NCBI RefSeq assembly: GCF_014199205.1
Contig: NZ_JACIJD010000003.1
Location: forward strand, 1-64,000
Length of the DNA: 64,000 nt
Source of the DNA: Muricoccus pecuniae
Lineage (GTDB): Bacteria; Pseudomonadota; Alphaproteobacteria; Acetobacterales; Acetobacteraceae
Direction of reading: 5' to 3'
The position numbers and the translations under genes are program-made. Below, in pieces: positions 42,677 to 53,259 of this stretch. The notes under the pieces are model-generated. The model was not told the DNA's origin and did not search any database. It worked only from the letters and a program-made list of their open reading frames with translations. The first letter of the stretch is position 1, and each line of letters starts with the position of its first letter.

Positions 42677-43432
42677 TCAAGCGGTGGCGGGCGCCCCCCA
42701 GAGCCGGGCGCAGAAATCGGGGTATGTCTCGGCCATCTCGTCCCGCACGGGGCCGCGCAGCAGGGCCAGCTCCTCCGGCGTGGGATCGGGGGTGACGGGC
42801 ACGTCCTCCGGCGCGTCGTAGTCGAAGCCTGTCTCCGCGCGGATGGAGGCGGCGGTCTCGCCGGGATGGGCGCTCTCTAGGGCGAAGCGGGCGCGGGCGG
42901 GGTCGAAGCGGAAGACGCAGCGGCCGGTCACCAGGGCCTGGGCCGTGCCGCGCCGGAACACCTGGGGCGGCGAGGTGCCGGGCGCGGAGAGGTGATCCAC
43001 CCGCGGCACCAGCACGCGGGGGGAGTGCTCCTCCCGGAACAGGATCGTGCGCGGGGTCATCAGGTACATGAAGGCGGAGCCGAAGCTGCCGGGGAAGCGC
43101 ACGCCCATGCCCGGCCACTCGCCCGTGCCGATGAGGTTGATGTTCGCCTCCCCGTCGATCTGCCCGCCGCCGAGGAAGAAGAGGTCGATCCGCCCCTGTC
43201 CCGTCAGGTCGAACAGCTCCCGCGACCCCTCGGTGAAGGGGTTGCCGCTCCGCTTGTGCAGGAGGGAAAGGCGCACGGGGTGGCCGAGCTTCGCCACGAG
43301 CCAGCAGGCCGCGGCCGGGATCGGCGAGGCCGCGCCCACCGCGATGTGGCGCGCGGGCGGGGCGAGGGGATCGAGGATCAGCCGGGCCAGCGCCGCGGCC
43401 AGGCGCTCCTCCGGCCGCGCGGGGCCGGTCAC
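42677..43432 (-). CDS. Family I CoA-transferase, beta subunit
   Basis: A 251-residue subunit resembling the beta chains of glutaconate- and steroid-ring-type (IpdB) CoA-transferases: LIDLFFLGGGQIDGEANINL-like region (RIDLFFLGGGQIDGEANINL), IGTGEWPGMGVRFPGSFGSA, YLMTPRTILFREEHSPR. It is translated from GTG 43432, which overlaps the alpha stop as GTGA. The last 50 residues include the DxTPEELALLRGPVRDEM tail. Together with the alpha subunit it should form a heteromeric enzyme in the cytoplasm. The substrate cannot be read from sequence. Confidence 0.85.
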   Translation of the reverse strand: MTGPARPEERLAAALARLILDPLAPPARHIAVGAASPIPAAACWLVAKLGHPVRLSLLHKRSGNPFTEGSRELFDLTGQGRIDLFFLGGGQIDGEANINLIGTGEWPGMGVRFPGSFGSAFMYLMTPRTILFREEHSPRVLVPRVDHLSAPGTSPPQVFRRGTAQALVTGRCVFRFDPARARFALESAHPGETAASIRAETGFDYDAPEDVPVTPDPTPEELALLRGPVRDEMAETYPDFCARLWGAPATA

Positions 43433-44256
43433 TCCGCGGCCCTCAGCGCGCTCTCGCCGAGGACGTGCTCGGCCAGCCAGGCGCGGAAGCCCTCCTCCGT
43501 GCGCGCCGCGCGGGCATAGGCTGCGACATGGGCGGCATCGAAGCCGTACTCGTCCAGCAGCGCCACGGGATGCGCGCCGCGCTCCGCAACCGCGACGGCC
43601 TCGACATAGGTGGCGGAGATGGTGCCGGGCGCGAGGCGCTCGTCCTCCAGGAGGTTGCCGGGCACGACCCGCTCCACCGTCACCAGCAGGCGGCGGGAGG
43701 CATGGGCGAGGGTGGCGCATTCCCGCCGCCGCCCCACCCAGACATTGCCCGCCGAATCCGCCATGACGGCATGGATGGCCGCGACGTCGGGCCGCAGGGC
43801 CGGCAGCAGCACGATCGGGTCCGGCCGGTCGGAGAGGGGGTTCCGCACCACGCGCCAGTCCGGGCGGTGCGCGAGGATGTCGCTGCCGATCAACCCGCGC
43901 AGGGGCATGAAGGGCACGCCCTTCTCGGCGGCCTGCAGCATGGTGTGGATGGCGGGGCAGGTCGCGTCCCGCACCGTGATCGTGCCGGCCCGGACCGCCG
44001 CGGAGAAGCGCGGCGCGAAGCCTGCCTCGCCGAGGGAGACCGCGCTCGTCTCCACCTCCGCCACGCAGCCCGCGCCGATCAGCAGGTCCGTCGCGAAGCC
44101 CGAGACGGGAACGCCGAGCAGCCGCAGCCCCTTCGCGCCCCGCCGCACGAGCGCCTTGGCCAGGGCCACCGAGGGAAGGGAGTTGTCGGGCGGCAGGGCG
44201 AGCAGCGCCCCGTCCGGCACGGCGGCGGCCAGGGCCTCCAGGCTCATCGGCGTCAT
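43429..44256 (-). CDS. Family I CoA-transferase, alpha subunit
   Basis: A 275-residue alpha subunit. N-terminal LEALAAAVPDGALLALPPDN and VALAKALVRRGAKGLRLLGV represent the CoA-transferase fold; LRGLIGSDILAHRPDWRVVR and ALRPDVAAIHAVMADSAGNV are conserved in glutaconate/IpdA-type alpha chains. Beta and a class III CoA-transferase follow, so this operon carries two unrelated CoA-transferase types. ATG 44256 follows GGAGGAACCGCG. The upstream region (44257-44391) has no clear promoter. Confidence 0.85.
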   Translation of the reverse strand: MTPMSLEALAAAVPDGALLALPPDNSLPSVALAKALVRRGAKGLRLLGVPVSGFATDLLIGAGCVAEVETSAVSLGEAGFAPRFSAAVRAGTITVRDATCPAIHTMLQAAEKGVPFMPLRGLIGSDILAHRPDWRVVRNPLSDRPDPIVLLPALRPDVAAIHAVMADSAGNVWVGRRRECATLAHASRRLLVTVERVVPGNLLEDERLAPGTISATYVEAVAVAERGAHPVALLDEYGFDAAHVAAYARAARTEEGFRAWLAEHVLGESALRAAE

Positions 44257-44391
44257 CGCGGTTCCTCCGGGAAGGAAGGCTAGACCGGCAGGGGGCGTGG
44301 GGCCAGGAGGGAAGGTCCGGGAGCGGCCCGGCTCGCCGTCCCGTTTCTGCGCGCGAGGGTGCGCCGTTCCCCGTCAGCCGATCGCCGGACC

Positions 44392-45621
44392 TCAGGGGCC
44401 AAAGGGGCTGGCATTGAGCGCCGCCAGCGCCGCCCAGGCATTGGCGGCCAGATGCCCGCGGGAGGGATAGAGGAAATCGGCCACCCCGGGCCGCAGCCCC
44501 GTGCCGAGGCCGGTGGTGAGCCAGGGGATGCTGGCCGCCGCGATCCAGCCGTCCCGCCGCCGGTGCCGGGCGAGGGTGGCGGCGAAGCGGGCGGCGAGCG
44601 GCGCCCGCCCGAGCCGGCGGAGCAGCAGGGCGGCCTGGGCCGTGCCTTCCAGCCAGATGCCGTCGCGGTCGTCGTTGAAGTCCAGCCCCTCCATCTCCTC
44701 CGGCGGGGCGCCGGAGGGCAGGCCGTGGCGCGCGAGCACCCAGTCCAGCGCGGCCTCGAAGCCCCCGCCGTGCCAGGCGAGGGCGGGCCAGAGATTGGCG
44801 TCCAGCGCGCTCCCGGGGTTCACCGCCCCCTCAGGGGTGAGGCCCATGGCGAAGCGGCCCTCCGCCGGCCGCCACATGGCGCGGACGAGGCCCGCCGCAT
44901 GGGCCGCCGCATCGGCCCGGCCGAGGCGCGCGAAGGCGATGGCGAGGTCCAGGTTCTGCTCCGTGCTCACCCAGGGCAGGGGATCGGGCGAGGGCTCGTG
45001 CCCGATCGTGCCGCCGCGATAACCGGCGGGAGCGCGCAGCCCTTCCAGCCAGTCCGCCGCCCGCTCCGCGGCTCGGCGAAGGGGCGGATCGCCCAGCGCG
45101 GTCCAGAGGAGGATGGCGAAGGCCATCGGCCCGGCCGCGCTCCCGGCCTGGTAGCCGTCCTCCAGCCAGGCGCCCCGGGAGGCATCCCACCAGCCCGGGG
45201 GACGGGCGCTGCGCGGCGCCTCGGGGAACACCCGCCCGGCGGGATAGGCGTTGCGCAGCCGCCCGTCCGCCCAGTGCCGGTCCTGCTCCGCGCAGAGGCG
45301 CAGCGCCTCGGCGATCCGGGAGGCACCGCCGCGTTCCCCGCCGGCGAGCAGGGCGAGGCCGGCCAGGGCGTTGTCGTAGGTGAAGGCCACTTCCGCATGG
45401 ACGCGGTCGAAATCCTCCCCGCCCTCGGTGGTGAAGGATTTCAGCAGGACCGGGCCGTCCGCCGCGGCCACCGAGGCGAGGATCGGGGCCAGCGCTCCCT
45501 GGGCCAGCGCCGCCCAGGCGTCGGGCGGCGCGGCCTGTCCGGGGCGGGCCAGGAGGAGGAGGGGGGCGGCGAGGGCTGCGCGCCGGGGGGCCTGGGGTGG
45601 GGGAGGGCGGCGCGCGTTCAT
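44392..45621 (-). CDS. Exported protein with six-hairpin glycosidase-like fold
   Basis: A 409-residue protein with a likely export signal (RRAALAAPLLLLARPGQAAP). The rest is helical with repeated Trp/Gly-rich hairpins: DRVHAEVAFTYDNALAGLAL, GPMAFAILLWTALGDPPLRR, WVSTEQNLDLAIAFARLGRA, DRDGIWLEGTAQAALLLRRL. This alpha/alpha-toroid pattern is seen in glycoside hydrolases and related exported proteins, and Asp/Glu pairs (TYDNAL, STEQNLDL, IWLEGTAQ) could be catalytic. No specific family can be assigned. ATG 45621 is chosen over 45651 because it brings the signal to the N-terminus. Confidence 0.65.
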   Translation of the reverse strand: MNARRPPPPQAPRRAALAAPLLLLARPGQAAPPDAWAALAQGALAPILASVAAADGPVLLKSFTTEGGEDFDRVHAEVAFTYDNALAGLALLAGGERGGASRIAEALRLCAEQDRHWADGRLRNAYPAGRVFPEAPRSARPPGWWDASRGAWLEDGYQAGSAAGPMAFAILLWTALGDPPLRRAAERAADWLEGLRAPAGYRGGTIGHEPSPDPLPWVSTEQNLDLAIAFARLGRADAAAHAAGLVRAMWRPAEGRFAMGLTPEGAVNPGSALDANLWPALAWHGGGFEAALDWVLARHGLPSGAPPEEMEGLDFNDDRDGIWLEGTAQAALLLRRLGRAPLAARFAATLARHRRRDGWIAAASIPWLTTGLGTGLRPGVADFLYPSRGHLAANAWAALAALNASPFGP

Positions 45622-45723
45622 CCCGGCCATGTAGGGCAGGGCGCCGCGCATGGCAGCCCGGCCCTATGAAAGAGGCCCGATCGGCGCGATATCGACGGGC
45701 ATCGCTTTCCCAGGAGTTGCGTG

Positions 45724-46218
45724 ATGGAGCCCAGCCGGCAGGAGTTCCGCGACGCCATGGCCCGGCTCGGCGCCGCCGTGACCATCGTCACCACGGATGG
45801 CCCCGCCGGGCGCGTCGGCATCACCGCGAGCGCGGTGTGCAGCGTGACTGATTCCCCGCCGACGCTCCTCGTCTGCATGAACAGGACCAGCAGCCTCAAC
45901 CCCGCTGTGCAGGCCAACGGCGTGCTCTGCGTGAACGTGCTGCCCGGGGACGCGGAGCTCCTGTCCAACACCTTCGCCGGCTTCACCGGGGCGGATCAGG
46001 CGGCGCGCTTCGCCGAGGGGAGCTGGACGGTTCTCCAGACCGGCGCGCCGGCGCTGGAGGAAGCGGTGGCGGCGCTCGACTGCGTGGTGGAGGAAGTGGT
46101 GGAGAAGGGCACGCACAGCGTCGTCTTCGCCCGGGTCCAGGCCATCCGCCTCGGCGCGAAGCGCCCGGCCCTCATCTGGTTCTCTCGCAACTACCACCCC
46201 GTGGGCATACCGGAGTAG
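45724..46218 (+). CDS. Flavin reductase-like FMN-binding protein
   Basis: A 164-residue protein of the HpaC/RutF flavin reductase family that supplies reduced FMN or FAD to two-component monooxygenases. EFRDAMARLGAAVTIVTTDG, GRVGITASAVCSVTDSPPTL, LVCMNRTSSLNPAVQANGVL, CVNVLPGDAELLSNTFAGFT are the conserved blocks. Its partner oxygenase is not in the window. ATG 45724 overlaps a GTG at 45721; AGGAG lies at the right distance. Transcribed alone on the plus strand. Confidence 0.9.
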   Translation: MEPSRQEFRDAMARLGAAVTIVTTDGPAGRVGITASAVCSVTDSPPTLLVCMNRTSSLNPAVQANGVLCVNVLPGDAELLSNTFAGFTGADQAARFAEGSWTVLQTGAPALEEAVAALDCVVEEVVEKGTHSVVFARVQAIRLGAKRPALIWFSRNYHPVGIPE

Positions 46219-46263
46219 CCGCGAAGAGAGGCGCGCCGCCGGGGCCGCGCGCCTCCCCGGTTC

Positions 46264-47163
46264 TCAGACCGCCGCGCGGCGGCTGTTCAGGTGGATGAGG
46301 TCCCGCGTGCCGGTGCGCGCGCCGATGATGGCGGCGAGGGCCCCGAGGACGAGGGCGCCGAAGATCGCGAAAGCCGCGATGGACGCGCCCCGGGCCGCGG
46401 CATCGGCCGCCTGCCGGGCACGGTTCGCGGCCTCCTGCGCCGTGCGTTGCGCCTCGGCCTCATAGGCCTGGACGCGGCCGGCGGCGTCCTGCTCGCTGAT
46501 CCCGGCCTCGGCGGCGACGAGGCGGTTCAGCCGCGTGCGGTCGTCACCCGAGAGGTTGCCGTTCACGGCGCGCTTGCCGATGAGCTGGGCGATCTCCGCG
46601 CCGCGCTGCTCGGTCGTCATGCGCGCGGGATCGGAGGGGCCGGACAGGGCGACGCGAGCGCGCTCCACCAGGGCCTCCGGATCGACCGCCGGCGCGGCGG
46701 CCTGCACGGCCTGGCTCGCACCGCGGCTCACCCCGCCCACCACGCTGGAGAGCGCGCTGCCCGCGGTGCTGGCGGCACCCGAGATGGCGCTGCCCAGAAG
46801 CACGGCCGAAACGAGATAGGCTGTCGCCCAGACGGCCGCGCCGTGCAGCGTCGCATCCGAGCGGTCGGCGGTGCCGGACAGGCGGGCCGCCGCGTAGCCG
46901 CCCAGCGCCAGGCCGAGGAGATTGGAGACGAGCAGCCATACCGCGCCCGCGATGCCGAGATTGCCGGCCGAGGGCGTGTCGCCGGCCTGGACATCCACCG
47001 TGGTGACGCCGATGGCGAGGCCGAGGATGTTCAGCGCCGCCCCGACGGCGATGGCGATCAGCGCGCCCGCGAGGATGGCGCCCCAGGAGATGCGGTGCCG
47101 GAGCACCGGCGCCCCCTCGGGCATGGAGGGGGTGGATGATTGCGATTGCGTGTAGCCGGACAT
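46264..47163 (-). CDS. PhnA-like membrane protein of unknown function
   Basis: A 299-residue protein with about four membrane helices: WGAILAGALIAIAVGAALNI, GNLGIAGAVWLLVSNLLGLA, AAVWATAYLVSAVLLGSAIS and AAFAIFGALVLGALAAIIGA. Between helices 3 and 4 lies a charged helical region rich in Ala and Arg (AYEAEAQRTAQEAANRARQA, recalled as typical of such proteins). Similar proteins in alphaproteobacteria are loosely called PhnA-like, without phosphonate evidence. ATG 47163 (MSGYTQSQS) has AAGGAACGCAGGACC upstream. No function is assigned. Confidence 0.7.
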   Translation of the reverse strand: MSGYTQSQSSTPSMPEGAPVLRHRISWGAILAGALIAIAVGAALNILGLAIGVTTVDVQAGDTPSAGNLGIAGAVWLLVSNLLGLALGGYAAARLSGTADRSDATLHGAAVWATAYLVSAVLLGSAISGAASTAGSALSSVVGGVSRGASQAVQAAAPAVDPEALVERARVALSGPSDPARMTTEQRGAEIAQLIGKRAVNGNLSGDDRTRLNRLVAAEAGISEQDAAGRVQAYEAEAQRTAQEAANRARQAADAAARGASIAAFAIFGALVLGALAAIIGARTGTRDLIHLNSRRAAV

Positions 47164-47296
47164 GGTCCTGCGTTCCTTCCTGGCCGTACTGGCCCGGGCC
47201 GGGAACGGGGGCATCCGGCGCGGGTTGCCCCCGAACCCGCGGGGGGGGAGGCCGGTGTGGCAGGGGAGACACGCAATAGGTTAAGCCCGGAACGCA

Positions 47297-47328
47297 GAAG
47301 GCCCCGGCGGTTTCCCGCCGGGGCCTTC
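47297..47328. terminator. Strong palindrome between PhnA-like gene and livK
   Basis: GAAGGCCCCGGCGG (47297-47310) pairs perfectly with CCGCCGGGGCCTTC (47315-47328) around a four-base loop. It lies about 50 bases after the small ORF at 47379 and probably ends transcripts of the liv operon. Confidence 0.7.
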
Positions 47329-47378
47329 CCATCGCGTGGCCGGTTCGCGGCCCGCGTCACCTGGTGACCCGTGCGGGT

Positions 47379-47489
47379 TCAGCCCTGCACGGTGATCCGA
47401 GTGGCGGCCACGAGGACCTGGTTGATGCGATGAGACACCGGATCACCTCCTTTCATGTTGTTGACGTGAACGAAGATGGTCCGCTGCAT
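47379..47489 (-). CDS. Candidate small ORF with perfect Shine-Dalgarno, downstream of livK
   Basis: On the minus strand AAAGGAGGTGATCC, a full complement of the 16S rRNA 3' end, precedes GTG 47438 and the frame VSHRINQVLVAATRITVQG, which stops at 47381-47379. The same frame is open from ATG 47456 (25 residues) and from ATG 47489 (36 residues, MQRTIFVHVNNMKGGDP first), which is eight bases after the livK stop. The hairpin at 47297-47328 follows. A complete anti-16S match is rare. The product may be a real small protein, a translation-coupled regulatory peptide, or a chance copy of the 16S end. No homologue is recalled. Confidence 0.4.
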   Translation of the reverse strand: MQRTIFVHVNNMKGGDPVSHRINQVLVAATRITVQG

Positions 47490-47497
47490 CAGTGCTT

Positions 47498-48619
47498 TCA
47501 AGACATCTCGGCGTAGGTGCCGTTCTTCCAGACATAGAAGACGTAGTCAGGCACCGTCACGTCGCCCTTGCGGTCGAAGGAGATGGGGCCGAGCACGGTC
47601 TGCCAGGGGCCGGAGGACTTCATCGTCTCGGCCACCCGGCGCGGATCGACGGAGTTCGCCTTCTTCGCCGCCTCGGCCCAGATCTGGGTCGCGGCATAGG
47701 TGTAGAGGACGAAGCCCTCGGGATCGACGTTGCGGGCGCGGAAGCGCTGCACCACCTCGGCCGCGGTCGGGCGCTTGCGGGGGTCGGAGGAGAAGGTCAT
47801 CAGCGTGCCCTCGCCGGCCGCGCCGCTGATCTGCCAGAACTCGTTCGTCATCAGCGCGTCACCGCCGATGAGCGTGACGTTCATCCCCTGCTCCTTGGCC
47901 TGGCGCACGATCAGCCCGGCCTCGGTGTGGTAGCCGCCGACATAGATGACGTCGATGTTCGCCGACTTCAGGCGGGAGACGATGGCGTTGTAGTCGCGCT
48001 CGCCCGGGGTGTAGGCGGCGTAGATCTGCTCCGTCGTGCCGGCGGCGTTCATCGCCTTCTTCGTCTCGTCCGCCAGCCCCTTGCCATAGGCGGAGTTGTC
48101 GTGGAGCACGGCGACGCGCCTGCCCTTGTAGGTGTCGGCGATGTACTTGCCGGCCACCGCGCCCTGCTGGTCGTCCCGCCCGCAGGTGCGGAAGGTGTTC
48201 CAGGCGCCCTCGTCGGTGTAGCGCGGGTTGGTCGAGGCCGGGCTGATCTGCAGCACGCCCTCCTCCGCATAGACCTTGCTGGCGGGGATGGAGGAGCCGG
48301 AGCAGTAGTGGCCGATCACCGCCCGGACCTGCCGGCCCGAGAGCTGGTTGGCGACGGACACCGCCTGGCGCGGGTCGCAGGCGTCGTCGCCCGTCTCCAG
48401 CACCACCTGCTGGCCGAGGATGCCGCCGGCGGCGTTGATGTCCGTCACCGCCTGCTGCGCGCCCTCGCGCATCTGGGCGCCGAAGGTGGCGTTGGAGCCG
48501 GTCAGCGGCCCGGCCATGCCGATGCGGACCGTGCGGGCCTGGGCCCCCGCGCCGCCCGCGGCCAGGATCGCGGGAGCGGCGGCCGTGGCGCCCAGAAGGG
48601 TGCGGCGCTGGATCGTCAT
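47498..48619 (-). CDS. livK: Branched-chain amino acid-type ABC transporter substrate-binding protein
   Basis: A 373-residue periplasmic binding protein with a twin-arginine-like signal (RRTLLGATAAAPAILAAGGA). The mature part shows the Peripla_BP_6 fold: RIGMAGPLTGSNATFGAQMR, EGAQQAVTDINAAGGILGQQ, AVIGHYCSGSSIPASKVYAE, VLHDNSAYGKGLADETKKAM, YVGGYHTEAGLIVRQAKEQG. The GHYCSGS and ASTNPRYT segments bind the amino-acid backbone in family members. It is the last gene of livHMGF-K, 60 bases after livF. The ligand could be Leu/Ile/Val or another amino-acid-like compound. Confidence 0.93.
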   Translation of the reverse strand: MTIQRRTLLGATAAAPAILAAGGAGAQARTVRIGMAGPLTGSNATFGAQMREGAQQAVTDINAAGGILGQQVVLETGDDACDPRQAVSVANQLSGRQVRAVIGHYCSGSSIPASKVYAEEGVLQISPASTNPRYTDEGAWNTFRTCGRDDQQGAVAGKYIADTYKGRRVAVLHDNSAYGKGLADETKKAMNAAGTTEQIYAAYTPGERDYNAIVSRLKSANIDVIYVGGYHTEAGLIVRQAKEQGMNVTLIGGDALMTNEFWQISGAAGEGTLMTFSSDPRKRPTAAEVVQRFRARNVDPEGFVLYTYAATQIWAEAAKKANSVDPRRVAETMKSSGPWQTVLGPISFDRKGDVTVPDYVFYVWKNGTYAEMS

Positions 48620-48679
48620 CTTGGTGAAGCCTCCATAAGGAATGGTTGCGCGGAGCCTAGGGCGTGGCCTGCCCCGGCT

Positions 48680-49423
48680 TCAATGGGTTCCGAGATAGGC
48701 GTCCCTGACCTCCGGCCGGGCGAGCAGCTCGGCGCCCGTGCCCTCCAGCGTCGTGCGGCCGTTCACCAGCACGTAGCCGCGATGCGCCAGCCGCAACGCC
48801 TGGTTCGCGTTCTGCTCCACGAGCAGCACCGTCAGCCCGGTCTCCGCGTTCAGCCTGCGGATGGCCGAGAAGATCCCGCGCACCACCAGCGGCGCGAGGC
48901 CGAGGGAGGGCTCGTCCAGCAGCAGCAGCCTGGGCTTCGACATCAGCGCGCGGGCAATGGCGAGCATCTGCTGCTCACCCCCCGAGAGCGTACCGCCGCG
49001 CTGCGCCTCCCGCTCCTTCAACCGGGGAAAGAGGGTGAAGGCCTGCTCCAGCCCGGGCGCGGGATCGACGCCGAAGGATTGCGCGCCCATCAGCAGGTTC
49101 TCGCGCACCGTCATGCGCGGGAAGATGCGCCGGCCCTCCGGCGACTGGGCGATGCCGGCGCGCGCGATCTCGTGCATCGGCATGCCCGTGATGTCGCGCC
49201 CCTCGAAGAGGATGCGCCCGGTGCGCGCGCGCGGGCTGCCGAAGATGGTCATCAGCAGCGTGGATTTGCCCGCGCCGTTCGCCCCGATGAGGGTGACGAT
49301 CTCGCCGGGATCGACATGGACGGAGACGTCCCGGAGCGCCTCCACCGCGCCATAGGCGGCGGTCACGCCCTCCAGCCGGAGCATCGCGGCCGAGGGAGCG
49401 CGGTTCTGAAGCGCCGCGCTCAT
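48680..49423 (-). CDS. livF: ABC transporter ATP-binding protein LivF
   Basis: A 247-residue ATPase. Walker A is LIGANGAGKSTLLMTIFGSP, Q-loop region AQSPEGRRIFPRMTVRENLL is the LivF hallmark, the signature is TLSGGEQQMLAIARALMSKP, Walker B is LLLLDEPSLGLAPLVV, and the His switch is near VLLVEQNANQALRLAHRGYV, where LivF proteins carry Gln/Asn-type EQNA. It pairs with LivG beneath the LivHM channel. Its ATG overlaps the livG stop. Confidence 0.96.
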   Translation of the reverse strand: MSAALQNRAPSAAMLRLEGVTAAYGAVEALRDVSVHVDPGEIVTLIGANGAGKSTLLMTIFGSPRARTGRILFEGRDITGMPMHEIARAGIAQSPEGRRIFPRMTVRENLLMGAQSFGVDPAPGLEQAFTLFPRLKEREAQRGGTLSGGEQQMLAIARALMSKPRLLLLDEPSLGLAPLVVRGIFSAIRRLNAETGLTVLLVEQNANQALRLAHRGYVLVNGRTTLEGTGAELLARPEVRDAYLGTH

Positions 49424-50258
49424 GCCGCGCCCTCCACGGCGGGGGAGGGCGCCTCGTCGTCGTCTCCCGTGCCGAGATAGGCGGCAATCACCTTCTCGTC
49501 CGCGCGGATCGCGGCGGGGATGCCGTCGGCGATCTTCTTGCCGTGGTCGAGCACGACGATGTGGTCCGAGATGTTCATCACCACGCCCATGTCGTGCTCG
49601 ATCAGCAGGATGGAGCAGCCGCCCGTGCGGATGAGGCGGATCAGCTCGGCCAGCTCCTCGGACTCGCGCGGGTTCAGCCCGGCCGCCGGCTCGTCCAGGC
49701 AGAGGAGGACGGGATCGGTGCACATGGCCCGCGCGATCTCCAGCCGCCGCTGCGCGCCATAGGGCAGGCTGCCGGCGGCGTCGTCGGCGCGGTCGAGAAG
49801 GCGGGTCGCCTCCAGCCAGTGCTTCGCGCGCTCCACCGCCTCCCGCTCCGCTGCGCGATAGCCGCCGAGGCCGAGCACGGCGGCGATGCCGAAGCCGGTC
49901 GCCGCCTGCAGCCGGTTGTGCTGCGCGACGAGAAGGTTCTCCAGCACCGTCATCCCCGGGAAGAGCCGGATGTTCTGGAAGGTGCGCGCGACGCCGGCCT
50001 GGGCGATGCGATGGCCGGGCGTGGCGTGCAGCGGCCGCTGGCCGTCGCGGCCATGCAGAAGGATTTCGCCCGCGCTCGGCGTGTAGAAGCCGGTGATGAG
50101 GTTGAAGACGGTCGTCTTGCCCGCGCCGTTCGGGCCGATGACCGCCGTGATCTCGCCCCGCGCCGCCTCGAAGGAGACGCGGTCCACGGCGGTGAGGCCG
50201 CCGAAGCGCATGACGAGGTCGCGGACCTCCAGGATGGGCGTGGGCAGGATGGGCGTGC

Positions 50259-50262
<4 letters not shown>
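49420..50262 (-). CDS. livG: ABC transporter ATP-binding protein LivG
   Basis: A 280-residue ATPase. Walker A is IGPNGAGKTTVFNLITGFYT, followed by GVARTFQNIRLFPGMTVLEN, signature LPYGAQRRLEIARAMCTDP (the YG-Q form of LivG), Walker B LLCLDEPAAGLNPRE and ILLIEHDMGVVMNISDHIVV. A C-terminal extension is rich in Asp/Glu (DDDEAPSPAVEG). ATG 50262 overlaps the livM stop. It couples ATP hydrolysis to import with LivF. Confidence 0.96.
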
Positions 50263-52567
<2,305 letters not shown>

Positions 52568-52674
52568 GCGCGCTCTCCTTTATCCCAGACCGGCTTTCCC
52601 GGCACCGCTCTCCGGCGGTGAAGCATCCCAGGATAGAACCTAAGCCGGGGGAGAGCGCCGAGTAAACGGGGGCC

Positions 52675-53247
52675 TCAGCCCCGCAGCCGCAGCGCCCAGT
52701 CCCGCAGCGCGGCCACCTGCTGGGCGATCAGCTTGCGGCTGGTCTCGTCCGTCACCCGCCCTTCCGCATCCACCTTCTGCCCGGACTGGCCGATGAACAC
52801 CTCCGGCCGGTTCAGCGGATGGCCGTTCAGGTACACGAACATCTTCCGCAGGTCGTACTGCGCCCGCGCGGTGCCGAGCAGCCCCTGGGAGGCGCCCATG
52901 ATGGCGATCGGCTTGTCGTCGAAGGGCTGGTCGGGGCCGCGGGAGGCCCAGTCGATCGCGTTCTTCAGCACGCCGGGAACGGAGTAGTTGTATTCCGGCG
53001 TCGCGATCATCACCGCATCCGCCGCGCGGATCGCCTGACGGAACGCCTCGACGGGGGCCGGATTTCCCGAGCCGGCGCGGAGGTCGTCGTTATAGGGCGG
53101 GATGTCCCCCAGCCCCTCGTAGATCGTCACCTCCACGCCTTCCGGCGCCAGCTCCGCCGCTGCGCGCAGGGCGGCGGTGTTGTGCGACCCCCGCCGAAGG
53201 CTGCCGGAAATGCCGAGGATCCTGAACGCGCCCATGCCGATCACCAT
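52675..53247 (-). CDS. NADPH-dependent FMN reductase
   Basis: A 190-residue flavodoxin-like reductase: LGISGSLRRGSHNTAALRAA (FMN phosphate loop), ADAVMIATPEYNYSVPGVLK and NAIDWASRGPDQPFDDKPIA are the standard blocks of the ArsH/ChrR/YieF-like family that reduces FMN, quinones or metals. ATG 53247 is the frame start; ATG 53235 (MGAFRILG) with GGTGAT upstream is an alternative. It is the last gene of the rraA-like to FMN-reductase operon, 12 bases after its neighbour. Confidence 0.9.
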   Translation of the reverse strand: MVIGMGAFRILGISGSLRRGSHNTAALRAAAELAPEGVEVTIYEGLGDIPPYNDDLRAGSGNPAPVEAFRQAIRAADAVMIATPEYNYSVPGVLKNAIDWASRGPDQPFDDKPIAIMGASQGLLGTARAQYDLRKMFVYLNGHPLNRPEVFIGQSGQKVDAEGRVTDETSRKLIAQQVAALRDWALRLRG

Positions 53248-53259
53248 TCCAGAAGGGGA

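Noticed and set aside
47440-47456. A 16S rRNA gene fragment from GGATCACCTCCTTTCA
   Set aside because: Only about 16 bases match and flanking sequence is unlike rRNA. It is kept as a Shine-Dalgarno of a small ORF on the other strand.
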